A stretch of DNA of 13,803 nucleotides from Cognatazoarcus sp050303815 (GCA_050303815.1 JBNLCM010000086.1:1-13803), one strand, 5' to 3'. Positions 7,441 through 13,803 are shown, counted from the first letter of the stretch. Numbers and translations are program-made. The notes: generated by a model from the sequence alone, not told the origin.

Positions 7441-7863
7441 TCAGGCGTCTCGTGGCAGAATGATCATCCAGCTGACGCCGAACCGGTCGGCCACCATCCC
7501 GAACTGGTGTGCGAAGAACGTCGGCCCCAGGGGCATCAGGACCTGCCCCCCGTCCCCCAGCGCCTCGAAGCGGCTGCGCGCCGTGGCCTCGTCCGCGACC
7601 GCCAGGGCGAGGGAGAAGCCCTCGAAGCGGGGGGAGCCATCGGCCATCCCGTCCGAGGCCATCAGGGTCGCATCGTCGATACGGAGGTTGGCGTGCATGA
7701 TCTTGTCGGGCGCGGGCTGGCCGCCCGCCCCGCAGCCGTCCTCGTTGGGCGGCGCGTCGGCGTAACGCATCAGCGCGGTGACTTCCGCACCGAGGCGCTC
7801 CGTATAGAACTGGAGGGCTTCTTCGCAGCGGCCATTGAAAAAGAGATAGGGCTCAAGCGTCAT
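7441..7863 (-). CDS. VOC/PhnB-like (glyoxalase-fold) protein
   Basis: This 140-aa cytosolic protein has the vicinal-oxygen-chelate fold, of the PhnB/COG2764 type often mislabelled 3-demethylubiquinone methyltransferase-like. It starts MTLEPYLFFNGRCEEALQFY and continues TERLGAEVTALMRY, the usual first beta-alpha-beta unit. KIMHANLRI (H57) begins the next strand, and EGFSLALAV (E81) follows. GPTFFAHQFGMVADRFGVSW is the characteristic second-half motif, closely matching family members. Size is normal for the family. The substrate is unknown, and many members have no demonstrated enzyme activity. The ATG at 7863-7861 is chosen over an upstream start at 7917 because GAGGAG lies eight bases before it and the family begins here; the extra upstream residues are low complexity. 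Confidence 0.9.
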   Translation of the reverse strand: MTLEPYLFFNGRCEEALQFYTERLGAEVTALMRYADAPPNEDGCGAGGQPAPDKIMHANLRIDDATLMASDGMADGSPRFEGFSLALAVADEATARSRFEALGDGGQVLMPLGPTFFAHQFGMVADRFGVSWMIILPRDA

Positions 7864-8253
7864 GGTCAGGCTCCTCGTAGGGGGTCGGGTGGGGGCGCAT
7901 GCGGTCGTCGTAGGCAATCGATCGCATGGCCGGGCTGGCTTCGGGAATCGGATAGGGATGGAACAGGCTCCGACTGCGACCGATCGGCCGGGTTCGTGCC
8001 GGTTCGTGCGGGGGTGTCGGGGTCAAGGGGCAAGGGGGCATCGCGTCACTCCGTTGGGCGGATGTGAACCTGTCGAGCGAGATCGGGTCTGATCGACAAC
8101 GTGGCCTGATTGAATCGCGATGTCCAGACCCCACTTCAATGGCGGGCGGGGGCCGGTGGCGTAGGTGCGCACCGACACGGCTTCTGGGCGCTTGCCGATG
8201 TCCGTCCCCCCCGGCTCCCGGATAGCCTGGAATCGATCCCACTGGAGACCCGC
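7864..8253. other. 390-bp gene-free stretch between divergent genes
   Basis: No convincing coding sequence is seen on either strand; open frames here are arginine/proline-rich and have no family features. The stretch must hold the promoters of the VOC gene (leftward) and the small exported protein gene (rightward), but no clear -35/-10 pair could be picked. It contains a short tandem repeat (7991-8010) and a small dyad ATTGAA (8109-8114) / TTCAAT (8135-8140). Confidence 0.6.
7991..8010. repeat. Two tandem copies of a 10-bp unit
   Basis: GGTTCGTGCC is followed at once by GGTTCGTGCG, nine of ten bases identical. It lies in the gene-free stretch upstream of the VOC gene. It could be a double protein-binding site or replication slippage. 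Confidence 0.5.
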
Positions 8254-8547
8254 ATGATGCGACCGATTCGACACCTGCTTGCCGCGCCGGCGCTTGCCGC
8301 GTCCCTGGCACCGGCCGCCCTGGCCGGCGACTTCGCAACGGCCGTTGCCGTTAACATCAATCAGGCCACGGCCGGTCCGCGAGCCGTCGCGATGGCCGAA
8401 GCCCTGTTCGAGCCGCGGCGGCAGGACGCCCGTCGTCCTGCCACGGCCCTGCCGGTCATGGGCCGCGCCGTCGGCGAGTCGCGACTGGTGACCGCGCCGG
8501 AAGTGATCAGCCGCGTCCTTGCGCGCTGGATGGCCGCGCTGCGCTAG
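8254..8547 (+). CDS. Small exported protein of unknown function, 97 aa
   Basis: No family is recognised. The N-terminus is a clear Sec signal peptide (MMRPIRHLLAAPALAASLAP, AALA then GDFA), with cleavage expected after about residue 24. That leaves a mature periplasmic protein of roughly 73 residues. The mature part has no cysteine, is alanine-, arginine- and valine-rich, and contains GDFATAVAVNINQATAGPRA and a C-terminal amphipathic helix (APEVISRVLARWMAALR). The ATG at 8254 is supported by TGGAGA about six bases upstream and by the signal peptide beginning there. Its TAG stop (8545-8547) overlaps the TAG stop of the convergent TerB/DUF697 gene within one CTAG. The exported start and good RBS argue that it is real despite its size. 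Confidence 0.65.
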   Translation: MMRPIRHLLAAPALAASLAPAALAGDFATAVAVNINQATAGPRAVAMAEALFEPRRQDARRPATALPVMGRAVGESRLVTAPEVISRVLARWMAALR

Positions 8548-9482
8548 GACCGCAGGCCCTGGCTGCGCACGTCGGCCAGCACCTGGTCGACATCGAGGGT
8601 GCGGGCCCGCGCCTCGATCTCCGGCATCACCCGCTGTTGCAGGGAACGTGCCTCGCCGAGCAGCCCGCTGAAGGCGGACTTGAGCGCCGTGGCATCGAGG
8701 CAGCGGCCGCCGCCATAGTAGCGCCGCGCCACCTGACCGAGCGCCCAGGTCGTGGCAAAGGAGAAGGCTGACCCTGTGATCTGGCGGCCCACCCACTTGC
8801 CCGCCTTGCCGGCCACCTGGCCGAGCAGGCCGCCAATCAGCTTGCGGCCGTACTGCTCCAGGTACTGGGCGCCGAGCCCAACGCCGATCGTGGCAAGAAA
8901 ATCGGTGATGTGTCCCTTGTCCAGCGTATAGCCGTGATGCTCGCCGATCCGGTAGACCAGTCGAGTCTGCAGCGGGATGATCGCCATCGAGGCGAGGGAC
9001 TGGGGCAGCAGTTCAAGTGCGCCATTGAGAATCGCGGCATTCATGATCATGCGATCGAGCTCCGCGTCGTCCACCGCAGGCATGACGGCTGCCGGCGGTG
9101 CCACGGGCGCGGACGCGATGGCGTCTGCGGTGGACAGGACGGCGTCGCTCTCCCGGGGGGCCAGGCCGAGGGCGTCGCGCAGGCGGTCCAGGAAGGCCCC
9201 TTCCGCCTCGCCGTGGACCCCATCGGCATCGCAGACGCCGACGGCCATCTCGAAGGCGAGCTGCCGCAGCTCGCGACGCGCCAGACAGGCAGCCGCAGCG
9301 GCGAGGTCGATGCGCCCCAGCAGGACGTCCTGGTACAGGCCGATGAGCTCGCCGCCCGCCGCCTGGCCCAAGCCATCGGCGACCTCGCGGATGTGTGCGC
9401 GCTCGGCGTCGTTCTTGTCGCCATCGGCGAAGGCAGCCATCAGGCAGATGGCCAGGATGGCGCGAATTTCCTGTGGTTCCAT
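8544..9482 (-). CDS. TerB-like plus DUF697 domain protein
   Basis: This 312-aa protein has two recognisable parts. Residues 1-115 resemble the TerB/tellurite-resistance fold, with paired acidic motifs FADGDKNDAERAHI (18-31) and CDADGVHGEAEGAFLDRL (84-101), which in TerB-like proteins bind metal ions. A linker rich in Ala and Pro (120-137) leads to a DUF697-like region (about 145-255). This has amphipathic or membrane-seeking helices: ILNGALELLPQSLASMAIIP, then HITDFLATIGVGLGAQYLEQ and SFATTWALGQVARRYYGGG. The C-terminal helix (270-312) may be a coiled coil. Proteins of this architecture are found in many proteobacteria; a stress- or membrane-linked role is inferred. A direct role in tellurite resistance is not established. 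The ATG at 9482-9480 has GAGGAG 11 bases upstream. The start overlaps the 3' end of the chemoreceptor pseudogene by 43 bp. Confidence 0.8.
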   Translation of the reverse strand: MEPQEIRAILAICLMAAFADGDKNDAERAHIREVADGLGQAAGGELIGLYQDVLLGRIDLAAAAACLARRELRQLAFEMAVGVCDADGVHGEAEGAFLDRLRDALGLAPRESDAVLSTADAIASAPVAPPAAVMPAVDDAELDRMIMNAAILNGALELLPQSLASMAIIPLQTRLVYRIGEHHGYTLDKGHITDFLATIGVGLGAQYLEQYGRKLIGGLLGQVAGKAGKWVGRQITGSAFSFATTWALGQVARRYYGGGRCLDATALKSAFSGLLGEARSLQQRVMPEIEARARTLDVDQVLADVRSQGLRS

Positions 9483-10333
9483 GGGGCGGTGTTCTCCTCG
9501 CTGAGACTCGATCCGTACATCGAGTCGCCCCTCGCCACAAGGTTCCGCTGACGCAGCCCGGAGGCGCGTGAACCAGGCGATGCGATAGCCCGGACGGTAC
9601 CCTGCAGGGCCAGCGAGAGGGCTTGCATCTGGCAAGCCGACTGGGCCTTGCTGAGGGCGCCTGCGCTGTTCTCCTCGGCCACCTGGGCAAGGTTCTCGAC
9701 TTTCCGTGCGATGCCCTGGGTGGCCGCGCGAGCCGATCTCTCGGCGAGCTTGCCAGCCGCGTCGGCGACCACGGCGACGCCGCGGCCGGATTCCCCTGCC
9801 GGCGCCGCTTCGATCGACGCGTTCCGTGCCAGCAGGTTGGTCTGGTCGGCGATGTCCCGTACCTTCTGGGTCAGGCCTCTGATGGTCGGGGTGCTGTCCA
9901 TGAAGCCCGCCAGCCGATGCGCCATGCGAGCCACGGTGTCGCCCAGGCCATCGAGTTCTCTGCGCAGGCGTTCCCGTGCCTCGACCCCCCGGTGTCCCTC
10001 GGTGAAACTGACATCGCCGCTGCGACGCATCGAGGCGATCGCGCGGCGGGCGAGCGCCTGTGCCGTGTCGCGGTCGAGGCGGCCACGGTCCACTTCGGCG
10101 TCGAAACTCCGCATCAGCGCGAGGCCCTGGTCGACGAGGGTATGGACCACGGCGTCCCGTGCCTGGAAGGTGCGGTCGCGCTCGGTGAGTCACAGGGTCA
10201 TGAGAGCAATCAGCATCAGGACGGCGGTCGCCGCCAGAGCGAGGCCGAACTTGGTGGCGAGCGGGAGCTTGCGCAGTGCCTTGCGGCGTATCTTTGTATT
10301 GGACTGTTGCAGGGCAATGTATGCAAATGGCAC
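9440..10333 (-). pseudogene. Decayed methyl-accepting chemotaxis protein gene
   Basis: Read leftwards, the frame encodes a TM1 segment (KLPLATKFGLALAATAVLML) followed by an in-frame TGA at 10192-10190. It then resumes without a frame change as the first sCache_2 helix (ARDAVVHTLVDQGLALMRSF, then RLDRDTAQALARRAIASMR). This aligns well with residues 42-88 of the intact receptor at 5644-7281. The rest of the Cache domain, TM2, HAMP and much of the coiled coil are missing. The next recognisable part is a worn signalling tip: QTNLLARNASIEAAPAGESG then RGVAVVADAAGKLAERS. Several near-invariant residues are changed there (R to P, F to V, DEVR to DAAG). The C-terminus runs past the usual receptor end into the TerB/DUF697 start. 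No in-frame ATG opens it; the GTG at 10333-10331 marks an approximate 5' limit. Restart from GTG at 10150-10148 could give a 236-aa soluble fragment, but function is unlikely. Confidence 0.85.
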
Positions 10334-10336
10334 GGG

Positions 10337-10534
10337 GCGGCGTTGATCGCTATCGACCTGACTTGCCCGCCTGTCGCCCCGAGCGGCGGAAGATGCGCAA
10401 TTCGCACGCGGGCCGTGACGGGCTGTACGGCTGCGGGCGACGACGACGTTCGCTGCGCGAAGGCGTTCCCCGGGTACCTTGCGGGCGGATTGAGGCGTGT
10501 CGATGGCACGGCCGAACCGCCGGAAGTCCCGGGG
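10337..10534. other. Intergenic stretch between Tai4-like gene and chemoreceptor pseudogene
   Basis: About 200 bp with no credible gene, repeat or terminator. Any promoter of the former chemoreceptor gene would be here or just left of it, but none is clear. Confidence 0.4.
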
Positions 10535-10912
10535 TCAGGGCCGCTCGGGTGGGACGGAATCGAGGGGCGGCGGTGCTGCGCGACGATAGCGTGCGGCCAG
10601 CTCGCGAAGGGCAGTCGAGTCGAAGAAGCGGAGACAGGCGAGCGTGGCGATCGGCAGGCCATCCTTGGCGGGGCCGGCGGCCGCGAGGGCGGCACGCGCC
10701 AGCCGGTCGGCTGCCTCGAAGGCTTCGAACGGCTGGTCGCCGAGCTCGAGCAGGCCCCCTGCGGCCCGCCGGGCATCCTCCCCGGCGGGGGTCCCTTCGA
10801 AGGCCTGCGCGAGGCAGCTCGCCAGTCCGAACTGACGCAGCACATCACCGCCACCCAGGGCGGTGGCCGGCAGGGCGAGGCTGGCGGTCAGCAGCGTAGC
10901 CACGAGGCGCAT
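10535..10912 (-). CDS. Small exported two-cysteine protein, Tai4-like (T6SS amidase immunity) candidate
   Basis: This 125-aa protein has a Sec signal peptide (MRLVATLLTASLALPATALG) and should be periplasmic. The mature part is all-helical in appearance. It follows the layout of the Tai4 family, periplasmic inhibitors of type VI secreted Tae4 amidases. FGLASCLAQAF (C33) sits at the start of the first helix, EDARRAAGGLLELG follows, then FEAFEAADRLARAAL. Next is LPIATLACLRFFDSTALREL (C93), with the family's CL-F-S-L-L pattern, and a final ARYRRA. The two cysteines could form a disulfide. It ends in a proline-rich tail. No Tae4 amidase or T6SS gene is in the window, so it would be an orphan. The ATG at 10912-10910 is chosen over 10936 because GGGAGG lies about eight bases upstream and the signal peptide starts there. 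The alternative is an unrelated small periplasmic helical protein. Confidence 0.55.
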   Translation of the reverse strand: MRLVATLLTASLALPATALGGGDVLRQFGLASCLAQAFEGTPAGEDARRAAGGLLELGDQPFEAFEAADRLARAALAAAGPAKDGLPIATLACLRFFDSTALRELAARYRRAAPPPLDSVPPERP

Positions 10913-10937
10913 CGTAGACCTCCCGCGATGGAGCACG

Positions 10938-10968
10938 AAAAAAAGACCGGGGCCTGGTGGCCCCGGTC
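10938..10968 (-). terminator. Intrinsic terminator of the formate dehydrogenase operon
   Basis: A perfect 10-bp stem (GACCGGGGCC at 10945-10954, GGCCCCGGTC at 10959-10968) with a TGGT loop is followed on the minus strand by seven T's (10944-10938). It lies 20 bp past the gamma subunit stop. This is a classical Rho-independent terminator, the only strong one in the window. Confidence 0.95.
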
Positions 10969-10988
10969 CGGTTGCGGCGCCGCTTGCG

Positions 10989-11978
10989 TCAGGGGTGGCC
11001 TGACTTGCCGGCCTTGACGTCGTCGTACCAGATCTCGTGGTGTTCCTTGGCCCAGGTCTCGTCCACCTCGCCGGTCTTCATCGAGTCGAGGGCACCCTCG
11101 ACACCGATGGTGCCCATGTAGATGTGGCCGAAGGACAGGGCCAGGAGCATCACGGCACCGATGGCATGCAGCAGCACGAGGTCCTGCATCAGCTCCCGCG
11201 TGCGGTCCACCAGGGCGGGGAAGTTGAGGATCAGGCCGGTCCCGGCGACGAACAGGCCGAGGAAGGTCACGCCGATCCAGAACCAGGTCTTCTCGCCGAA
11301 GTTGAAGCGGCCGGACGGCACGTGGCCGCCGGAGAACAGGCCGCCGGCCTTGGCGATCCAGGCGGCGTCGCACTTCTGCCAGACGTTGTCCCTCAGGAAG
11401 GCACCGATCAGCAGGATCGTGAAGAACAGAAAGACCGGTCCCAGGTAGTTGTGGACCAGCTTGCCCAGCGCCAGCAGGCCACCCAGACCTTCCGATCCGA
11501 TCAGGGGGCCGAGCACCGTGCGGCCGAACAGGATCGCCAGGCCGGTGATGCCCATCAGCACGAAGGTCACGGCAGTGCCCCAGTGGGCGAAGCGTTCGAA
11601 GGACGTGAAGCGCTGCATCTTGCGTCCGGTCGGCGGCTCGGACAGTTTCATCTGGCCCTTGACCAGATAGAACAGCGCGATGACGCCGATCATCGCCAGC
11701 AGGATCGTGCCGCCGTACTTCTTGATCGGGCCGTTGCGCAGGTCGCGCCAGGCCTGGCCTTCGGCATTGATCAGCACGCCGGACTCGGCGCCCTGGACCT
11801 GGCTCAGGCCCGGCACCCCCTGTCGCACCTCACGCCAGTAGTCGGCCACCTGGTCACCGGGCGCCTTGGCCGCTGGCGCGTCCGCCGCCATCGACAGTGG
11901 GGCCGACAGCAGTGCCACGAGCACCGCCACCAGCCGCAGCAGCCACGCCGCGGGCCGGTTTAGCGAGTACGCTCCCAT
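10989..11978 (-). CDS. fdhC: Formate dehydrogenase gamma subunit, cytochrome b556
   Basis: This 329-aa membrane anchor takes electrons from the beta subunit and reduces quinone. It has a signal peptide (about 1-31, ending SMAAD) and a periplasmic N-terminal segment (32-85, with VRQGVPGLSQVQGAESGVLI). About five transmembrane helices follow, near 90-108, 133-152, 172-197, 233-252 and 265-285. Likely haem ligands are H132 (RFAHWG), H176 (LVHNYLG), H271 (LLHAIG) and H285 (FGHIYMG), as in the FdnI/FdoI family. It is longer than E. coli FdnI (about 217 aa) because of the N-terminal extension and first helix, which is usual for the subgroup paired with short beta subunits. The ATG at 11978-11976 has GGGGAG six bases upstream. 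It is the last gene of the operon, ending just before the intrinsic terminator. Names fdnI/fdoI are equivalent in other species. Confidence 0.94.
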   Translation of the reverse strand: MGAYSLNRPAAWLLRLVAVLVALLSAPLSMAADAPAAKAPGDQVADYWREVRQGVPGLSQVQGAESGVLINAEGQAWRDLRNGPIKKYGGTILLAMIGVIALFYLVKGQMKLSEPPTGRKMQRFTSFERFAHWGTAVTFVLMGITGLAILFGRTVLGPLIGSEGLGGLLALGKLVHNYLGPVFLFFTILLIGAFLRDNVWQKCDAAWIAKAGGLFSGGHVPSGRFNFGEKTWFWIGVTFLGLFVAGTGLILNFPALVDRTRELMQDLVLLHAIGAVMLLALSFGHIYMGTIGVEGALDSMKTGEVDETWAKEHHEIWYDDVKAGKSGHP

Positions 11979-12011
11979 TGAATTCTCCCCTTTCCGGTTG
12001 TCGTGTGTCGG

Positions 12012-12037
12012 CCGCCTGCGCCACAGGGCGCCGGCGG
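12012..12037 (-). other. Intercistronic hairpin between formate dehydrogenase beta and gamma genes
   Basis: An 11-bp stem with a single mismatch (CCGCCTGCGCC at 12012-12022, GGCGCCGGCGG at 12027-12037) and a 4-base loop sits in the 84-bp gap between the two genes. No T-run follows, so it probably does not end transcription. It may stabilise or process the message and set the beta:gamma ratio. Confidence 0.45.
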
Positions 12038-12062
12038 ACCGTACCAGCAGCAGGCGGGCCGG

Positions 12063-12665
12063 TCAGCCCTTGCCGCCCCCGAGCGGGTTGAATTGCAGGT
12101 TCTCGCCCCAGGCGCCCCGGTTCGAACCGCGGGCGACGACGCGCTCGCGGAAGATGTCGGACACCTGGTTGGCGTCACCGGCCAGCAAGGCCTTGGTCGA
12201 GCACATCTCGGCGCACAGGGGCAACTTGCCCTCGGCGAGGCGGTTGCGGCCGTACTTGGTGCGCTCCTCGGGCGAATTGTCGGCTTCGGGGCCGCCCGCG
12301 CAGAAGGTGCATTTGTCCATCTTGCCGCGCTCGCCGAAGGCGCCGTCCTGCGGGAACTGGGGCGCGCCGAACGGACAGGCGAAGAGGCAGTAGCCGCAGC
12401 CGATGCAGGCGTCCTTGTTGTGCAGGACGACGCCGTCCTCGGTGGTGTAGAAGCAATCCACCGGGCAGACCGCTGCGCACGGGGCGTCCGTGCAGTGCAT
12501 GCAGGCGACCGAGAGGGACTTCTCGTTGGGCTCGCCGTCGTTGATGGTGACCACGCGGCGGCGGTTCACACCCCACTCGACCTCGTGCTCGTTCTTGCAG
12601 GCGGTGACACAGGCATTGCACTCGATGCAGCGCTCGGCGTCACACAGGAACTTCATTCTTGCCAT
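12063..12665 (-). CDS. fdh3B: Formate dehydrogenase beta subunit, four [4Fe-4S] ferredoxin (FDH3 type)
   Basis: This 200-aa electron-transfer subunit links the molybdenum subunit to the cytochrome b anchor. Four cysteine groups are visible. C13-x2-C16-x2-C19-x3-C23 is the first. C55-x2-C58-x4-C63-x3-C67 is the second (ACMHCTDAPCAAVCPVDC). C87-x2-C90-x2-C93-x3-C97 is the third (CIGCGYCLFACPFG). C119-x2-C122 together with C151-x3-C155 is the fourth. Extra cysteines are C8 and C71. At 200 residues it is about 90 shorter than E. coli FdnH and lacks its C-terminal membrane helix, matching the short FDH3-type beta subunit. The start ATG at 12665-12663 has AGAGGAG about six bases upstream, overlapping the TAA stop of the alpha gene 12 bp away. 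This implies translational coupling. No export signal is present, so it probably travels with the Tat-exported alpha subunit. Confidence 0.95.
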   Translation of the reverse strand: MARMKFLCDAERCIECNACVTACKNEHEVEWGVNRRRVVTINDGEPNEKSLSVACMHCTDAPCAAVCPVDCFYTTEDGVVLHNKDACIGCGYCLFACPFGAPQFPQDGAFGERGKMDKCTFCAGGPEADNSPEERTKYGRNRLAEGKLPLCAEMCSTKALLAGDANQVSDIFRERVVARGSNRGAWGENLQFNPLGGGKG

Positions 12666-12677
12666 GATCGACTCCTC

Positions 12678-13803
12678 TTAGGCTGCGGCAATGCGGCAGC
12701 AGGAAACCTTGGATTCCTGCATCTGGGTGACCGAGTCGTAGCCGTAGGTCATCGCCGTGTTGGCCGACTCACCGAGCACGTACGGGTCGGAGCCCTCGGG
12801 ATACTTGTGCCGCAGGTCCTTGCCCTGGAATACGCCGCCGAAGTGGAACGGGACGAAGGCCACGCCCGGCTTGACCCGTTCGGTGATCAGCGCCTTGACG
12901 CGGATCTTGCCCTCCGGGGTCTCCACCCACACCATGTCGTCGCCCTTGATGCCGTTGTTGTTGGCGTCAACCGGGTTCAGCTCGACGAACATCTCCTGCT
13001 GCAACTCGGCCAGCCACGGATTGGACCGGCTCTCGTCGCCGCCACCCTCGTACTCGACCAGGCGGCCGCTGGTGAGGATGATCGGGAAGTCCTTGGCGTA
13101 GTCGGTCTGCTGGATCGACCGGTACATGACCGGCAGGCGGTAGTGACTCTTGCGATCGTCGTAGGTTGGGTAGTCGGCCACCAGGTCGCGCCGGGTGGTG
13201 TAGAGCGGTTCGCGGTGCAGCGGTACCCGGTCAGGGAAGGTCCACACGATGGCGCGGGCCTTGGCGTTGCCGAACGGGGCGCAACCGTGCTTGATGGCCA
13301 CGCGCTGGATGCCGCCCGAGAGGTCGGTCTTCCAGTTCTTGCCCTCGGCGGCAGCCTGTTCCTCGGCGGTCAGGTCATTCCACCAGCCCAGCTTCTTGAC
13401 GAGATCGGCGGTGAATTCCGGATGTCCGCCCTTCAGCTCGCAGCCCACCGGATACGAGCCCTCGGCGAGGAGGTTCTTGCCCTCGTACTCGACGCCGAAG
13501 CGGGCGCGGAAGTTGAGGCCCCCCTTGGCCACCGGCTTGCTCGTGTCGTACAGGACGTGGGTGCCGGGATGCTTCATCTCCGGCGTGCCCCAGCACGGCC
13601 AGGGCAGGCCGTAGGTGTCGCCGTTTGCCGGCCCGCCCTTGGCCTCGAGGGTGGTGTAGTCGAAGGTGTGCCAGTTCTGCTGGTGGGCCTTCAGGCGCTC
13701 GGGACTCTGGCCGGTGTAGCCGATGGTCCACATGCCCTTGTTGATTTCGCGCAGGATGTCCTCGATCACCGGCTCGTCGTTCTTGACCTCGATGTGCTTG
13801 CAC
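12678..13803 (-). CDS. fdhA: Formate dehydrogenase alpha subunit (molybdopterin), C-terminal part only
   Basis: About 374 residues of the catalytic subunit are visible; the gene continues past the right edge. The frame is open from the edge (CKHIEVKNDEPVIEDILREI). The N-terminal part, which would hold the Tat signal, the [4Fe-4S] site and the active-site Cys or Sec, is outside, so selenocysteine use cannot be judged. Visible landmarks include KGMWTIGYTGQSPERLKAHQ, YGLPWPCWGTPEMKHPGTHV and a KTDLSGGIQRVAIKHGCAPF segment. Then comes the molybdopterin dinucleotide-binding domain: FPIILTSGRLVEYEGGGDES, RSNPWLAELQQEMFVELNP, DDMVWVETPEGKIRVKALIT, and near the end ESANTAMTYGYDSVTQMQES. These match the FdnG/FdoG/FdhA type. 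The stop is TAA at 12680-12678. The complex oxidises formate to CO2 at the outer face of the inner membrane. The operon promoter is outside the window. Confidence 0.95.
   Translation of the reverse strand, partial: CKHIEVKNDEPVIEDILREINKGMWTIGYTGQSPERLKAHQQNWHTFDYTTLEAKGGPANGDTYGLPWPCWGTPEMKHPGTHVLYDTSKPVAKGGLNFRARFGVEYEGKNLLAEGSYPVGCELKGGHPEFTADLVKKLGWWNDLTAEEQAAAEGKNWKTDLSGGIQRVAIKHGCAPFGNAKARAIVWTFPDRVPLHREPLYTTRRDLVADYPTYDDRKSHYRLPVMYRSIQQTDYAKDFPIILTSGRLVEYEGGGDESRSNPWLAELQQEMFVELNPVDANNNGIKGDDMVWVETPEGKIRVKALITERVKPGVAFVPFHFGGVFQGKDLRHKYPEGSDPYVLGESANTAMTYGYDSVTQMQESKVSCCRIAAA

Noticed and set aside
7853..8338. Minus-strand open frame across the gene-free stretch upstream of the VOC gene
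   Set aside because: Arg/Pro/Ser-rich with no domain; it overlaps the small exported gene antisense and the VOC start. The last 24 codons from an internal ATG look no better.
10190..10192. The TGA in the chemoreceptor frame as a selenocysteine codon, tempting because formate dehydrogenase is adjacent
   Set aside because: It sits just after TM1 where no catalytic residue exists, the rest of the gene is clearly decayed, and no SECIS-like hairpin was recognised after it.
9623..11017. Open frame of 464 codons on the plus strand
   Set aside because: It crosses the pseudogene, the Tai4-like gene and the strong minus-strand terminator, and shows no protein family features.
11037..11963. Open frame of 308 codons antisense to the gamma subunit
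   Set aside because: Low-complexity Gln/His/Gly-rich shadow of a well-supported cytochrome gene.
1..13803. Search for tRNA/rRNA genes, CRISPR repeats, insertion sequences, attachment sites and anti-phage gene clusters
   Set aside because: Reading both strands showed no cloverleaf, spaced repeat series, transposase or defence-family motif. The genes present are ordinary transport, respiration, chemotaxis and hypothetical genes.

Overview
The window is GC-rich, densely packed, and typical of a free-living, motile proteobacterium with respiratory metabolism. The protein families fit Gamma- or Betaproteobacteria: a membrane-bound formate dehydrogenase of the short-beta (FDH3) type, sCache chemoreceptors, a TerB/DUF697 protein and a GT41 glycosyltransferase. 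The genus cannot be fixed from this sequence alone. No transposase, integrase, tRNA, rRNA or CRISPR array was seen.

Layout, left to right. (1) Plus strand: a sodium:solute symporter cut by the left edge (to 1462), with a histidine-rich C-terminal tail. It is followed by a 659-aa TPR plus GT41 (SPINDLY/OGT-like) glycosyltransferase (1539-3518). (2) Minus strand from 5479 to 3478: a 108-aa unassigned protein and a membrane-anchored spermidine-synthase-like protein, whose end overlaps the end of the glycosyltransferase gene by 41 bp. (3) Minus strand 7281-5644: an intact sCache methyl-accepting chemotaxis protein, preceded by a candidate sigma-28 promoter and a strong palindrome in its leader. 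Upstream of it lies a VOC/PhnB-like protein (7863-7441). (4) A roughly 390-bp gene-free stretch, then a small exported protein on the plus strand (8254-8547). Its stop codon shares one CTAG with the stop of a minus-strand TerB/DUF697 protein (9482-8544). (5) Minus strand, about 10333-9440: a decayed chemoreceptor gene with an in-frame TGA, loss of most of the sensor, TM2 and HAMP, and altered signalling-tip residues. (6) Minus strand 10912-10535: a small exported two-cysteine protein resembling the Tai4 family of type VI secretion immunity proteins. (7) Minus strand from the right edge to 10989: a formate dehydrogenase operon, alpha (partial), beta, gamma, ending in a textbook intrinsic terminator at 10938-10968.

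How the parts work together: the formate dehydrogenase genes form one transcription unit for periplasmic formate oxidation feeding the quinone pool. Alpha carries the molybdopterin site, beta carries four [4Fe-4S] clusters, and gamma is the cytochrome b anchor. The rest is a set of small, mostly independent units for transport, protein glycosylation, chemotaxis and hypothetical functions. I did not find a clearly new multi-gene system. The items most worth a second look are the orphan Tai4-like gene placed immediately after the formate dehydrogenase terminator, the chemoreceptor pseudogene, the single-copy GT41 enzyme, and the shared-CTAG convergent stops.
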